NCBI GenBank assembly: GCA_963971305.1 | Contig: OZ020309.1 | Location: forward strand, 1,667,001-1,731,000 | Direction: 5' to 3' | From: Arcuatula senhousia | Lineage: Eukaryota; Mollusca; Bivalvia; Mytilida; Mytilidae | Length of the DNA: 64,000 nt | Part shown: positions 53,301 through 57,308 of the stretch, piece by piece | Layout of the letters: each line of letters begins with the position of its first letter | Numbering within the stretch: position 1 is the first letter of the stretch | Notes under the pieces: generated by a model | Seen by the model: the letters and a program-made list of their open reading frames with translations, nothing else | Told to the model about the DNA's origin: nothing | Database searches by the model: none | Made by a program: the position numbers and the translations under genes

Positions 53301-54136
53301 CAACGAAATAAGAATTTGATCATATTCTAACACACTATGGCATAAGAAATAAAGGTAATAAAAAATAGGAAACTTTATGAATCAGTCTCAATGTCTAAAA
53401 GAAAAGACAAAACATGGAAGACATACGGGAAAATTGAAGATCGAAATGGTCCTAACTTGTTACATGCTTTAGAAAAGAAATAGTGGGTTTAACCAGGTTT
53501 TATGGCACGCAAAACCTCAATCTTACATTGTCATGTGAGGGTCCGGTAGTGACAAAAACACAACATGGTTGTAAAGACATAATATTTGATAAAATTATCA
53601 AATATGATAAAAGAGAACATCACATGCATTGTATTTGTTTGTAACTTAATCTTCACATTAATAAAAGCAGTTAAAAGCTTTTAAAGCATTTAATATAAGC
53701 ATACTTAAAATCTACTGTTGTGATCTATATTGCAAAAGTTGTGATCTATATTGCAAAAAAAGTTGAATGGTTTATTGACTAGTCATTATTTATATTATCA
53801 TAAAACGCAGGGCCACTTCCGGATTACTTGAAACACAAAACTGAACCCTCAGACAAAGACCTTGATTTAATTGCGGCTGAAGTAATTGAAGAAAGCATAC
53901 TTCTGGCTGTTCAACTAGGACAAGATGCAAAAGACTGGCTGCAAATGAAAGCTGACAATTATAAGATCATCAACATCAACAGAGAGATTTTACGAAGATG
54001 GAGACAAGAAAAAACCACAAAAACCAGAAAGATGGAAGATATTGCACAAGCCTTATATAATGTCGGGATACACATTTCATCCATCCTCACAGATGAATTT
54101 GCAATGCCTCACGAGCTTGAACCAACAGATGTATAA
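17352..54136 (+). CDS. HEPN(DZIP3)-Roc-COR-death-death protein, 14 exons (whole gene)
   Basis: Joined exons: 17376-18053, 18286-18325, 29875-29964, 32289-32597, 33531-33620, 36464-36553, 38316-38567, 41295-41801, 45899-46005, 46423-47628, 50513-50543, 50821-51089, 53047-53068, 53811-54136. These sum to 4017 coding bases, about 1338 residues plus stop, with one frame throughout, AG acceptors and GT donors, and matching phases. Roc-COR proteins (ROCO family) bind GTP and dimerise through COR. Death domains recruit partners in cell-death and immune signalling. DZIP3-type HEPN domains occur in animal signalling proteins. A cytosolic immune or stress sensor is an inference. An acceptor (TTTTTCAG) at 17344-17351 just before the first ATG means an upstream exon exists, and the frame is open back to it, so the N-terminus may be longer. 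Confidence 0.8.
17376..18053 (+). CDS. Exon: DZIP3-like HEPN domain (N-terminus)
   Basis: Encodes 226 residues. The all-helical HEPN region spans about residues 5-205. Near residues 148-170 comes a TPAGHPQWLKDIIEVRNCLSH stretch whose R-N-C-L-S-H fits the HEPN R-x4-H signature (R-N-x3-H). HEPN domains can be metal-independent RNases or RNA-binding modules; here the key residues are kept, but activity is not shown. The C-terminal 30 residues look coiled-coil (LVELMKDLKKRADDFEQ). The exon ends phase 0 at GAACAG|GTAAGA. The ATG at 17376 is the first Met of the exon, but the frame is open upstream to the acceptor at 17351. Confidence 0.82.
18286..18325 (+). CDS. Exon: 40-base linker exon
   Basis: Preceded by TACTTTCAG and followed by GTAAGTAA. 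It encodes MIVNALQNIDVRV plus one base and turns phase 0 of the HEPN exon into phase 1, the phase of all following small exons. The support is the splice sites and this exact phase fit. No domain. Confidence 0.65.
18326..18428. other. Start of the 11.5-kb second intron
   Basis: The intron runs from 18326 to 29874 and holds the repeats listed below. No further in-frame exon was recognised in it. Confidence 0.4.
18429..19556. mobile_element. Foldback element, word family AGTAAACCAAACCAG
   Basis: Ends: GATGGGTCCAAACCAAACCT on the left and AGGTTTGGTCCAATCTGCAG on the right, inverted. The arms consist of dozens of AAACCAAAC, GGTTTACT and CAGAGTAAAC words in both orientations. At 18968-19110 a 57-base unit is repeated about 2.5 times. 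A SINE-like repeat (19120-19386) is inserted in the right half. Overlying reading frames, such as one with a repeated WFGLL peptide, are by-products of the repeat. Confidence 0.8.
19120..19386 (+). repeat. SINE-like ~270-base dispersed repeat (copy nested in foldback)
   Basis: Begins GTACTGAGATGATCACCTCA and ends near GGTAGTTTTGTTATTACCTT. Nearly identical to 21804-22070, with a shorter match at 33692-33928 and fragments at 12776, 13083, 42165 and 53400. Confidence 0.85.
19557..20410. repeat. Diverged fragments of the 37.2-38.2 kb foldback family
   Basis: The stretch CTACCAGCAGCGGTTATCGA near 20165 and the nearby TGTGATTAC and TGCATATTCCAAGGA blocks match the arm at 37918-38100. Weaker matches precede it at 19840-19900. 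Non-coding. Confidence 0.55.
20411..21300. other. Intronic AT-rich sequence, nothing recognised
   Basis: No exon-like segment with splice sites in the required phase and no repeat match seen. Confidence 0.35.
21301..21756 (+). pseudogene. Reverse-transcriptase fragment with RYIDD box
   Basis: One open frame with RYIDDVLSVNN (RT catalytic box, both Asp kept), then SFLDLHLEFDPGGHLSTKIY, DKRDDFNF and YISQLIRYARAC, ending in LIRSLKKFF. The R-Y-I-D-D box and FLDL...T.IYDKRD order recall Penelope-like RTs, but the clade call is tentative. Only the C-terminal half is present; 5' of the box there is no RT. Related remnants: 14160, 30040, 31064, 34020 and 42425. Confidence 0.7.
21804..22078 (+). repeat. 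SINE-like ~270-base dispersed repeat (best copy)
   Basis: Starts GTACTGAGATGATCACCTCA right after the RT fragment. Internal landmarks are GGATCCTAAGATCGCAATGG, TTTGGCGCCATAAAACCTGG and GATTGATCATTCAAGTTCGG; it ends near TTGTTATTACCTTTAT. The frame over it (21834-22094) has a twin at 19156 only because the repeat is shared, so it is not a gene. No clear tRNA-type head was recognised. Confidence 0.8.
22079..23480. other. Intronic AT-rich sequence
   Basis: Only a 25-base scrap of the satellite end (AACTTTGTTGTCATTTGTAT, about 22407) was recognised. No supported gene. Confidence 0.4.
23481..24763. mobile_element. Foldback element, word family GGACCAGA/TGGTCAG
   Basis: Ends: GTGAGTCCAGTCCTACCCTG on the left and GGTTAGGACTGGACCCATCT on the right, inverted. 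The arms (23487-23680, 24470-24763) reiterate TCTGGTCAG, GGACCAGA and AAAGTGAAC words. A different small MITE is nested at 24236-24450. Confidence 0.8.
24236..24450. mobile_element. MITE with TTACTGTAAACCAA ends
   Basis: TTACTGTAAACCAACTTG at the left and TTGGTTTACAGTAA at the right are perfect inverted ends over 14 bases. The interior has opposed TTTTCGCG and CGCGAAAT words. About 210 bases, non-coding, TA-type target (TTA..TAA). Confidence 0.85.
24764..25939. other. Intronic sequence, nothing recognised
   Basis: AT-rich DNA. Short frames at 25120-25314 minus and 25618-25803 plus have no support. Confidence 0.35.
25940..26130. repeat. Fragment of the 37.2-38.2 kb foldback family
   Basis: TTTTCAAGGAGTAACCTCTC, CAGCATTTGAA and AAAACCTAAAACTTCG blocks match parts of 20230-20360 and 37720-37830. 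Non-coding. Confidence 0.5.
26358..26757 (+). repeat. About 1.1 units of the ~358-base repeat
   Basis: Starts in CTTGAATAGACGCAACGCGC and runs once round the unit to a second GACGAAACGCGCGTCAGGCG, more diverged than the 420-2152 array. Same orientation as that array. Confidence 0.85.
26758..27010. other. Intronic spacer
   Basis: No feature recognised. Confidence 0.35.
27012..29290 (-). mobile_element. 5'-truncated CR1/L2-like non-LTR retrotransposon
   Basis: The minus strand carries one long RT frame. Its tail contains AAGCGCCTAGAGT followed by TTGGCGCTATATAAGAAT and an ATT trinucleotide run (27018-27037), the tail type seen in CR1/L2 elements. The upstream end breaks near 29290, where DILFFVDKIETIRNKL, the segment just before the RT, is cut off against a hairpin element. 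There is no endonuclease. The 3' UTR region is interrupted by an A22 run at 27489-27510 and is very A-rich on the plus strand. Confidence 0.88.
27592..29282 (-). CDS. Reverse transcriptase of the CR1/L2-like element (5' partial)
   Basis: One uninterrupted frame of about 560 codons; the first Met gives 537 residues from 29205, but the frame is open to about 29282. RT motifs in order: LKNYRPVSNLSFISKILEK, SAYRNSHSTETALL, VMLDLSAAFDVIDH (catalytic Asp), YGVPQGSVLGP, CYADDTQ (YADD box, both Asp), LKINQDKTELIVF, then the C-terminal SRLDYGNCLLYG and TPVLMSLHWLPVKFRSIYK blocks typical of the CR1/L2 group. It ends normally with a stop at 27592. The RT core is intact, but without 5' sequence the copy cannot be autonomous. 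It lies antisense within an intron of the HEPN-ROCO gene. Confidence 0.9.
29299..29474. mobile_element. Small foldback hairpin element
   Basis: The arms at 29299-29373 and 29401-29474 are inverted and nearly perfect over long blocks (GAAATAATTCATG, CGTGGTTTATT, CCATGGGTGCCCAT). The loop holds GAGCGTAGCGCAGCGGAGCG. It sits right at the 5' breakpoint of the truncated CR1/L2 copy. Confidence 0.85.
29475..29874. other. Intronic sequence up to exon 3
   Basis: No separate feature recognised; ends with the acceptor GCGTTATAG. Confidence 0.35.
29875..29964 (+). CDS. Exon: 90-base cassette, copy A
   Basis: Between GCGTTATAG and GTATATGA. Phase 1-1. Encodes DIPFHVTGTELVKEKPHISI then AAPVSVPDT. It is the first of three homologous 90-base exons (33531 and 36464 are the others). 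Being symmetric, each can be included or skipped without changing frame. No fold recognised; proline-rich and probably a flexible linker between HEPN and Roc. Confidence 0.75.
30040..30656 (-). pseudogene. Reverse-transcriptase element remnant (RYIDD family), copy 1
   Basis: The minus strand reads KLYYKRDDFNFPIVNFPF, YGVYVSQLIRYSRACGEYND, then SLKKFYGRHH and the 3' tail (CAACGCGAACTC block at about 30180). The catalytic box is missing at the 5' side. Repeats of CA at 30150-30161 lie in the tail. Confidence 0.7.
31064..31513 (-). pseudogene. Reverse-transcriptase element remnant (RYIDD family), copy 2
   Basis: A 149-codon minus-strand frame with RCIDEVLSVNN, the RYIDD box changed to C-I-D-E, so the catalytic site is lost. 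It is followed by STCFTSFLDLHFEFD, after which the frame shifts away from the family. It overlaps in content with copy 1 (30040-30656), so these are two head-to-tail insertions about 400 bases apart and not one split element. Confidence 0.7.
31514..32288. other. Intronic sequence up to exon 4
   Basis: AT-rich, no repeat matched; ends with acceptor TAACTAAAG. Confidence 0.35.
32289..32597 (+). CDS. Exon: 309-base alpha/beta-like domain
   Basis: Between TTAACTAAAG and GTACCAAC, phase 1-1. Encodes 102 whole codons: CIVVWKFSNPGNWNLEKMKE, then KIGDFDIDFVYQGS-like beta strands (printed as RIGDFDIDFVYQGSLVIHT) and a long helix SIEEFLFLFVQLLVIQ. I do not recognise the family with certainty. The predicted beta-alpha-beta-beta-alpha-beta pattern suggests a small compact domain. 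It is placed between cassette copies A and B. Confidence 0.75.
32598..33530. other. Intron with a segmental duplication
   Basis: Blocks of this intron, such as GGTTAGTCTTAGTTTTTT (about 32683) and TTATTCACTTAAACTTTATC (about 33395), recur in order at about 36608 and 36340 around cassette copy C. This indicates that B and C arose by duplication of a segment including the intron. Confidence 0.6.
33531..33620 (+). CDS. Exon: 90-base cassette, copy B
   Basis: Between CGCTTATAG and GTATAAGA, phase 1-1. Encodes DVPSHVAATEFVKEKPQPSI then ASPVALPDT. Clearly homologous to copies A and C. Confidence 0.75.
33692..33935 (+). repeat. SINE-like ~270-base dispersed repeat
   Basis: GTACTGAGATGATCACCCTA to TTCGGTAATTTTGTTATAAT; same family as 21804-22078, more diverged. 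Lies directly after cassette B in the intron. Confidence 0.75.
33990..34265 (+). pseudogene. Reverse-transcriptase fragment (RYIDD family)
   Basis: The plus-strand frame near 34029-34140 reads SYLDYHLEINAKERLSTKFY, NKRIDFKFPF, matching the FLDLHLE...T.IYDKRD segment at 21430. Broken on both sides. Confidence 0.6.
34325..35094 (+). repeat. About two units of the ~358-base repeat
   Basis: Runs from ACGCACGTCAGGCGTAGC through two complete rounds to AACTTTGTTGTCATTTGTAT at about 35092, the same end point as the 420-2152 array. Units are very close in sequence to that array. A minus-strand frame over 34975-35241 is partly repeat. Confidence 0.9.
35095..35736. other. Intronic sequence
   Basis: 35100-35230 on the minus strand shows a weak NENELMCSGR similarity to the tail of the RYIDD-family elements. 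The rest is unrecognised. Confidence 0.35.
35737..35922. mobile_element. Foldback hairpin element
   Basis: Left arm 35737-35829, right arm 35833-35922. The arms share AACAGTTATTTAATGCCT, CATGGAGCAGTCAAA and GAGATGATT in inverted order, with almost no loop. Non-coding and about 185 bases. Confidence 0.88.
35923..36463. other. Intron, duplicated copy of 33000-33530
   Basis: Contains the order TTATTCATTTAAAATTTATC and TCTAGATAATAA also seen before copy B; see the entry at 32598. Confidence 0.5.
36464..36553 (+). CDS. Exon: 90-base cassette, copy C
   Basis: Between GTCACTTACAG and GTAGTTTA, phase 1-1. Encodes DIPFHVTATECVKEKPQTSI then NAQVPIPEK. Closer to A at its start and end-shifted in its last residues. 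Joins with a GGA glycine codon to the Roc exon. Confidence 0.75.
36554..37204. other. Intronic sequence
   Basis: Starts with the duplicated GATTAGTCTTAGTTTT block; otherwise nothing recognised. Confidence 0.35.
37205..38205. mobile_element. ~1.0-kb foldback element with ~300-base arms
   Basis: Left arm about 37205-37515 and right arm about 37918-38205 are inverted: CACAGTGATGTCTACTATTA against TAATAGTAGACATCACTGTG, then GAGAGCAAGAAATG, GATAACCGCTGCTG and TTTCTGACAGAAATTAACAA. The interior (37516-37917) is related to 19600-20400 and 25940-26130. No transposase. Confidence 0.85.
38316..38567 (+). CDS. Exon: Roc GTPase part 1 (P-loop)
   Basis: Between TTAATTAAAG and GTACGTAG, phase 1-1, 252 bases. 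Encodes LPKEIQYMSDEDSESFRSLL, then KIMTVGHEAVGKTTITEVLR with the Walker A GHEAVGKT (G-x4-G-K-T), and EGIDIHTY after it, where Roc domains carry a switch I-like TxGI(D/E)I segment. In Roc proteins this part binds the nucleotide phosphates. All key residues are present. Confidence 0.85.
38568..39065. other. Intronic sequence
   Basis: 38640-38690 resembles the interior of the 37.2-38.2 kb element (GGAACCGAGAATATCGACCA); the rest is unrecognised. Confidence 0.35.
39066..39762 (-). repeat. About two units of the ~358-base repeat, reversed
   Basis: Starts with ATACAAATGACAACAAAGTT, the reverse complement of the usual end point, and runs in the opposite orientation to the other copies. Two rounds are nearly identical to each other. 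A plus-strand frame at 39328-39546 is repeat-derived. Confidence 0.92.
39763..40261. other. Intronic sequence, nothing recognised
   Basis: No coding or repeat support seen. Confidence 0.35.
40262..40535 (-). repeat. tRNA-derived SINE (minus)
   Basis: The minus strand starts with GCTGGCCGAGCGGTCTAAGG, a clear A-box region of the Leu/Ser tRNA type, then GGTGCTGGTTCAAAT. The distal part has TGTGGTTTCCTCAAGGTAC and CTATATGGCCCAGGTGCGTC. It pairs with the copy at 40812-41085 in inverted orientation. It is not a functional tRNA: no complete cloverleaf, and it is fused to a unique tail. Confidence 0.75.
40812..41085 (+). repeat. tRNA-derived SINE (plus)
   Basis: The head has TTCGAGCGGTTTAAGGCGCT (A-box region) and GTGTTTGAGTCCCGCACC (B-box-like). 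The body has TGTGGTTTTCTCCGGGTACT and the tail CCCTATATGGCCCAGGTACG, matching the distal part of the reversed copy at 40262-40535. Confidence 0.75.
41295..41801 (+). CDS. Exon: Roc GTPase part 2 (switch II)
   Basis: Between GTATATTACAG and GTATTTTT, phase 1-1, 168 whole codons. A first ~95-residue acidic, low-complexity insert (SSSSTKTDIENIDMNIDIRD and on) is followed by KALVPVNMWDFAGHAAFYST. The D-F-A-G fits the DxxG motif of Roc switch II, and W-D-x-A-G-x...F/Y-x-T-H is typical of ROCO proteins. It ends inside the Roc fold, in SIEFDDAIETESFIPG. The long insert between P-loop and DxxG is unusual but occurs in some ROCO proteins. Confidence 0.85.
41802..42160. other. Intronic sequence
   Basis: Nothing recognised; the frame continuing past the donor is not supported as coding. 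Confidence 0.35.
42165..42290 (+). repeat. Fragment of the SINE-like ~270-base repeat
   Basis: CCAAATCAGGACCATTGCAA, TTTTTCCGGTATGTC and TTCGGTAATTTTGTTATTAC match the distal half of 21804-22078. Confidence 0.65.
42425..42870 (+). pseudogene. Reverse-transcriptase fragment (RYIDD family) with tail
   Basis: Plus frame: CPFLDLDLSNGKLCTNIYNE, RDHFLFPIVPFLKNVPF, then RGQLLKLGYRYN, the same order as 21430-21690. It is followed at 42700-42860 by the tail block CAACGCGAACTCAAGTCG and GTGAACTCGGGTGCTCTGGA. Broken by stops. Confidence 0.65.
43020..43160. repeat. Low-complexity TTCCGTATTCCGT run
   Basis: Irregular repetition of TTCCGTATTCC, TTCCATG and TTCCGTG units. It yields an artefactual repetitive minus-strand peptide frame (42932-43195). 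Confidence 0.9.
43390..45360 (+). repeat. Dispersed-repeat mosaic
   Basis: Three related segments, near 43390-43500, 43965-44170 and 45120-45360, share TTCCTGGTA, CAAGTGTCGTTGAATT-like and AGCTGACAA...GATGAACGAGGATTTTC or CTGACAAATTTTGTGACGGA blocks. Between them 43500-43960 is a diverged CCACCCC-family SINE-like copy (AAGCTTGTCGGTATAAG, GGGCTATAATGCGGAAAACC). The remainder is unrecognised AT-rich intron. No coding. Confidence 0.55.
45361..45898. other. Intronic sequence up to exon 9
   Basis: Nothing recognised; ends with acceptor GTCATTATAG. Confidence 0.35.
45899..46005 (+). CDS. Exon: Roc GTPase part 3 (G4 motif)
   Basis: Between GTCATTATAG and GTAATTAG, phase 1-0, 107 bases. Encodes FTFFWICSILSYSKCGVEGF then PKIIPVLTHKDKVSP. 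T-H-K-D fits the G4 (N/T-K-x-D) guanine-recognition motif at the end of a hydrophobic strand (IIPVLTHKD), as in ROCO proteins. It supplies exactly the phase change needed between the exon ending at 41801 (phase 1) and the COR exon (phase 0). Confidence 0.8.
46006..46422. other. Intron 9
   Basis: AT-rich, nothing recognised; ends ATATTTCAG. Confidence 0.5.
46423..47628 (+). CDS. Exon: COR-like region
   Basis: Between TTATATTTCAG and GTAAGTGA, phase 0-0, 402 codons. The first ~80 residues (HLEARVNYFYKEIKTTFR...) finish Roc and link on. Then LTQNELMVFLKILHAQGDIL, FFPLAGIRDYVIISPSYFVD and LQRRELYNIW show the COR pattern (h..FL..+G.hhhF...., hhhsP.WhhD). COR mediates dimerisation of ROCO proteins. 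The remaining ~200 residues form an alpha/beta region ending in a Cys/His cluster (NMESPCYN, TWNCRHGHKMDDAYFSKW). Genuine stop-free coding ends at the donor at 47628; the frame reading on to 47772 is intron. Confidence 0.82.
47655..48590. mobile_element. Foldback-like element, word family CCCTGACAGTTCT
   Basis: GCCCTGACAGTTCTAAGCT-type words are repeated at 47835-47930, and inverted GGTCAGGGGC, AGAACTG and ATGACAGTTGG words at 48310-48540. The outermost borders are not clear, but the arms are opposed and built from one reiterated word. It lies in the intron after the COR exon. Confidence 0.6.
49490..49795 (-). repeat. SINE-like repeat (CCACCCC family), reversed, nested
   Basis: The minus strand matches 10735-11110: GGGTGACCCTCACCAGCGGG-like block, ATAATACGAAAAGCATGAC, CATAGTGGGC and TTTCCCACCCCACCCC. 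The 93-codon minus frame over it is not a gene. Confidence 0.65.
49784..49877. repeat. Hairpin with 14-base stem
   Basis: GCACAGGCACTTGT at 49784 pairs with ACAAGTGCCTGTGC at 49864-49877. The loop holds an A8 run and a T7 run. It lies next to the reversed SINE-like copy and may be its target or end structure. Confidence 0.7.
50513..50543 (+). CDS. Micro-exon of 31 bases
   Basis: Between ATATTTTTAG and GTAACTTA, phase 0-1. Encodes QRATCVPLCQ plus one base. It is needed to convert the phase 0 end of the COR exon (47628) to the phase 1 start of the first death-domain exon (50821). Its two Cys continue the Cys/His-rich end of the COR exon, so the C-H cluster may bind zinc across the splice junction (inference). 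Confidence 0.7.
50821..51089 (+). CDS. Exon: first death domain
   Basis: Between TTATATTTCAG and GTAAAATG, phase 1-0, 89 whole codons. Death-fold pattern: LANLCLESSWTDIYQVMMHL (helices 1-2), GMRVTDLKAIEEDHGRG (the L.V...hh.I), then MFLCLRHWNRK with the conserved W of helix 5, and a last helix HKALKDSERDVHLL. Death domains form homotypic complexes in apoptosis and innate immune signalling. Confidence 0.8.
51090..51475. other. Intronic sequence
   Basis: AT-rich; nothing recognised. Confidence 0.35.
51480..51875 (-). pseudogene. LINE C-terminal remnant
   Basis: The minus strand near 51840-51740 reads CLLCKNHFETLNHLFYNC (C-x2-C...H...C). After a break comes AIPKLVIWKTRNKIKYKN at about 51620-51560, the W-K-x-R-N block that follows the zinc-finger-like region in some LINE RTs. 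Frame breaks make it inactive. Confidence 0.65.
51955..52915. mobile_element. Foldback element, word family CCTAGGA..AATTGGAATTC
   Basis: Left arm 51962-52120 (ATGGAATTCAGAG, CCTCCTAGGATAATTTGGAA, TTGCCCTTGATTTAAA) against right arm 52745-52915 (TCGTCCTAGGGAAAATC, GAAATCGGAATTCCAATTTG, CATTTGTTTAAATCTAG). The words recur within each arm as well as between arms. The middle is AT-rich and non-coding. A possible acceptor at 51959 was not used for the gene model, because no donor in the needed phase follows. Confidence 0.75.
53047..53068 (+). CDS. Micro-exon of 22 bases (candidate)
   Basis: Between AATATTTTTAG and GTATGTTG, phase 0-1. Encodes MNRDRPL plus one base. The flanking exons (ending phase 0 at 51089, starting phase 1 at 53811) need exactly such an exon, and it mirrors the 31-base micro-exon before the first death domain. 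Evidence is splice sites and phase only. Confidence 0.5.
53400..53565 (-). repeat. Fragment of the SINE-like ~270-base repeat, reversed
   Basis: GATCGAAATGGTCCTAACTT, GTGGGTTTAACCAGGTTTTA and TGGCACGCAAAACCTC match the reverse of 21880-21975, with a short internal substitution. Confidence 0.6.
53811..54136 (+). CDS. Exon: second death domain and C-terminus
   Basis: After AAAACGCAG, phase 1, with the stop TAA at 54134-54136. Encodes PLPDYLKHKTEPSDKDLDLI then AAEVIEESILLAVQLGQDAK, REILRRWRQEKT (conserved W of death helix 5) and KMEDIAQALYNVGIHISSIL. A second death domain, more divergent than the first. Ends with a short tail (EFAMPHELEPTDV). Two adjacent death domains would favour multimeric assembly (inference). 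Confidence 0.75.
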
Positions 54137-54552
54137 TCAACCTAAAGTTATACTTATAGCTACGTCTTGATTATGATCGTGTTCGTCTAGTACGTTTGCT
54201 ATCAAGTGTCGCTTCATGCCATTTTATGTGACTTTTATGTCTCTTAACCTATAACTGACATTACCCATAGAACGTTCCTCTAGGATTCTCTCTTTAGATG
54301 ATGTTGCATATGACCCGATGACATCTAACTCGCTCTCTTTTTAACACTAAGATTTAGATACATATTTACTTCGCTGTCTTCTAACTATGGCACTACAAAC
54401 GCGTAATATTACAATTCCATTGTTCATCGTACATCCTCTTTCTTCCATCGTTCGTCACTCATCGTTCATCACTAATCAACAGATGCTTTTTGTTGTTGCT
54501 TCTTAAATTTCAATATACACAACTGATGAACGTTTAATCATACAGTACTCGT
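54137..54552. other. 3' flank of the gene
   Basis: No strong AATAAA signal within the first few hundred bases. The nearest clear ones are at 55280-55285 and 55541-55546, inside a repeated region, so the transcript end is not placed. Confidence 0.4.
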
Positions 54553-54720
54553 ATGGCAAAAGCTTCCCTCCCTCCCCATTTACCATTGTACGATATACCA
54601 TCCCCAAACACCATATACTATCCCCATCCCCATTTACCATCCCCATCCCCATACATTATTTACCATCTCAATCCCCATTTACCATTCCATTCCCCATGCA
54701 TCATTAATTTTCCCATACCC
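54553..54720. repeat. Low-complexity CCATCCCCATTTACC run
   Basis: Irregular CCATCCCCAT, TTTACCAT and ATACCATC units. The same words recur at 55655-55830 and bracket the tandem repeat between them. The proline-rich frames here are artefacts. Confidence 0.85.
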
Positions 54721-54819
54721 ACAATGCAATCGACATTATTATTTTCGACAATCGTATTTATTCTACTTATTGTTTAATTATATATTAATTTATAAACAAA
54801 GTATAAAGAAATATTCAAA

Positions 54820-55515
54820 TATATATAGCGTTTATTCTTATTTATTTATCAAATGTTTGATTTTAAAGGAATTGTATCTATTCTAGAATTATAAATGATA
54901 TATAAAAAATAATGTAAGCAATTTCCATAGAGATCTTGTGCCGCAATTTAAAACAACTTACATGTGCGTCATTAAAGGATCCTGAACTTTCTGGTAACTT
55001 GTGCACAGTCTATTTATATTTTAATCTACAATCAATTAAGAAAGAAATATTGAAAAAATAAGTGTTTATTTTGATTAATTTATTTAATATTTAATTAAAG
55101 GAGTTGTATCACACTAATTCTACAATTATTGATAATATAAAGAATAATTTAAGCAATTTCCATAGATATCTACAGCCGTAATTTGAAACAACATACATGT
55201 ACGTCATTTAATTTGATCCTGAACTATCTGGTACATGTAACTTGTGCACAGTCTATTTATATTTTAATCAGTGAGTACCAATAAACAATTTAGAAAGAAA
55301 TATTAAAATATAAGTGTTTTTTTTTTATTTATTTAATGTTTAATTTAAGGAGTTGTATTTCATTTATTCTAGAATTGTTTATGATATATTAAAATAATGT
55401 ACTAAATTTCCAAAGAGACCTTGGGCCGTAACTTAAAACAACATACATGTACGTCATTTAATTTGATCCAGAACTTTGCGGTAACTTGAGTACAGTTTAT
55501 TTATATTTTTATTGT
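54820..55515 (+). repeat. Three tandem units of ~240 bases
   Basis: Units start near 54820, 55060 and 55310 and share TTTAATTTAAGGAGTTGTAT-like, AATTTCCATAGAGA, GCCGTAATTTGAAACAACA, ACATGTACGTCATTTAATTT and TGCACAGTCTATTTATATTT blocks in order. Bracketed by the CCCCAT runs. Origin unknown. Confidence 0.85.
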
Positions 55516-55654
55516 CAGTATCTACATATGAATTCCTTACAATAAAATATATTTTTTATTTAAAATATCGAAAGTTTAAATTAAGATTTATATTGGCATA
55601 TCAAATATAAATTTACTATTTAAAAAAAAATGGAGTAATCAAATCTAAATAGCA

Positions 55655-55830
55655 TTTACCATCCCCATTCCCCTTTTACATTCAATGAACAAATCAAATT
55701 CGAGATACCATTTACTAACCCCATTCCCCATTTACCATTCATATTTACTATCCCCATCCCCATACACGATACCAATCCCCATATACCATGTACTATTCAC
55801 CATTCCTATCCCCATCCCCATTTCCCCCAT
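55655..55830. repeat. Low-complexity CCATCCCCATTTACC run, second block
   Basis: As the block at 54553-54720. Together they flank the ~240-base triple repeat like direct borders. Confidence 0.85.
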
Positions 55831-57119
55831 ATACTATAGATTGGGAAGCTTTTACTATACAGGGACTGCAAGTCTTTAAAAAAAACTTTTACTTTTTATG
55901 TTTATATGGAATTAAAAAACAACATTTTTAGCAAATAATGAAGGTTTCTTCATTAAGAGATGTCTTTTGACTAAGTTTATAATGTTACGTTTGTTCAGTA
56001 AGTTCATGTTCAATTCCAAGATTACATGTAATAGAAAGATAGTCAAATTTAAACATACAAAAGAACAAAGTTAGATAAATTGATAAGCTAACATAAATGT
56101 TGTTACAAAAATATTTAAACTATTTACCAATTCATTTAAACAATACGAACGATAAAAAACAAATATTTCTTTTATTATGAATAACTAGGTCCTGCTAAGG
56201 TTTATTGTTGAATTCTATAAGTAGCCTTTGTTGTACACATACTATAAAATCAATCTAGAATCAAGCCATTTTAAGAAAAACATGTTGATGAATCTAAGTC
56301 ATGTAAGCGTTTATCCTTAACATTATTTGTTTTTAGATCCAGTACATTGTACATGTAGGTTTATTATCTCCTATTTAGTTTAAAATAACTGCATCAAAGT
56401 TTGGTTATGTTAGTGGAGGAAATAGGAAACTATTGCAGATAGAGAAAAGCTGTTGCTTGCTTAAACCTTCAGCTCATCGAGCTCTACTAAAGTCTACATT
56501 GGCTCAAAGATGTCACAGTCTGTTGTTTATAGGTCTTTATATATACTTATAAATTAGCTTAATGTTTAAGTTTAAAAAAGTTTCAATCTTCAAATTATTC
56601 TGAGAACAAAAGCTACCAACGGGATTCTGGGAATACCGAAGACGAAAATCAAACATATATTTTTTGCCTAGAAATTTTTACGATTTTCGTTTTATAATAT
56701 TATCATTTTCAACATTTAGTTGCATTTCAAGCATGCGAAGATCGTCATTGTTATTTTGACTTTTTTTCTAAGCGTGACCATAGGGCAAACTGGACTCATC
56801 CTTTTTTTGTATTTTTAGTCTTGGGCCAATGCAAGACGGCGAGCAGCGACTTATGGTCATGCTGAAGACTGCTGGCTGTTTTCCATTTTGATTTTTTTAA
56901 TTCCCGTTTCTATATGTTGGTTGTGTCACGTACAATTATTCCACATCTATTTATCGTCTACTTTAATGGTTATCATTTGTCAGATCAGCCTATGATTTTG
57001 AAGTATATAATATTATATGAAATAAGTTTAAACCAAATGTAGATCTCTTTATGAAAATTTGCAATGTACATGTATGCCTTTAAATTTTTTACGTCTAATA
57101 GCAATAAATTATATTGTAG
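55831..57119. other. Intergenic AT-rich sequence
   Basis: Nothing recognised. A short stretch near 56820-56880 (GGGCCAATGCAAGACGGCGA) is GC-richer but shows no coding signal. Confidence 0.35.
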
Positions 57120-57125
57120 CTCAAA

Positions 57126-57308
57126 CAGGGCTAGATCCAGAATTTTTTGAAAGGGGTTGGTCCACATAAAGTCCGCTGTGGACGAATGACGAAAAGGGGG
57201 TGATTCCAGACAAATTTTGCAGAAAACCTACACGTTACTTGCGAAATTTTTGGCGGAAAGGAGGAAAATTCCAACCTCGGAAACCCCCCCCCCCCGGATC
57301 CGCCACTG
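57126..57308. mobile_element. MITE with CAGGGCTAGATCC / GGATCCGCCACTG ends
   Basis: Imperfect inverted ends CAGGGCTAGATCCAGA and GGATCCGCCACTG, flanked by direct CTCAAA on both sides (57120-57125, 57309-57314) as a likely target duplication. A C12 run lies near the right end. About 183 bases, hAT- or P-like in appearance; the superfamily is not certain. Confidence 0.75.
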
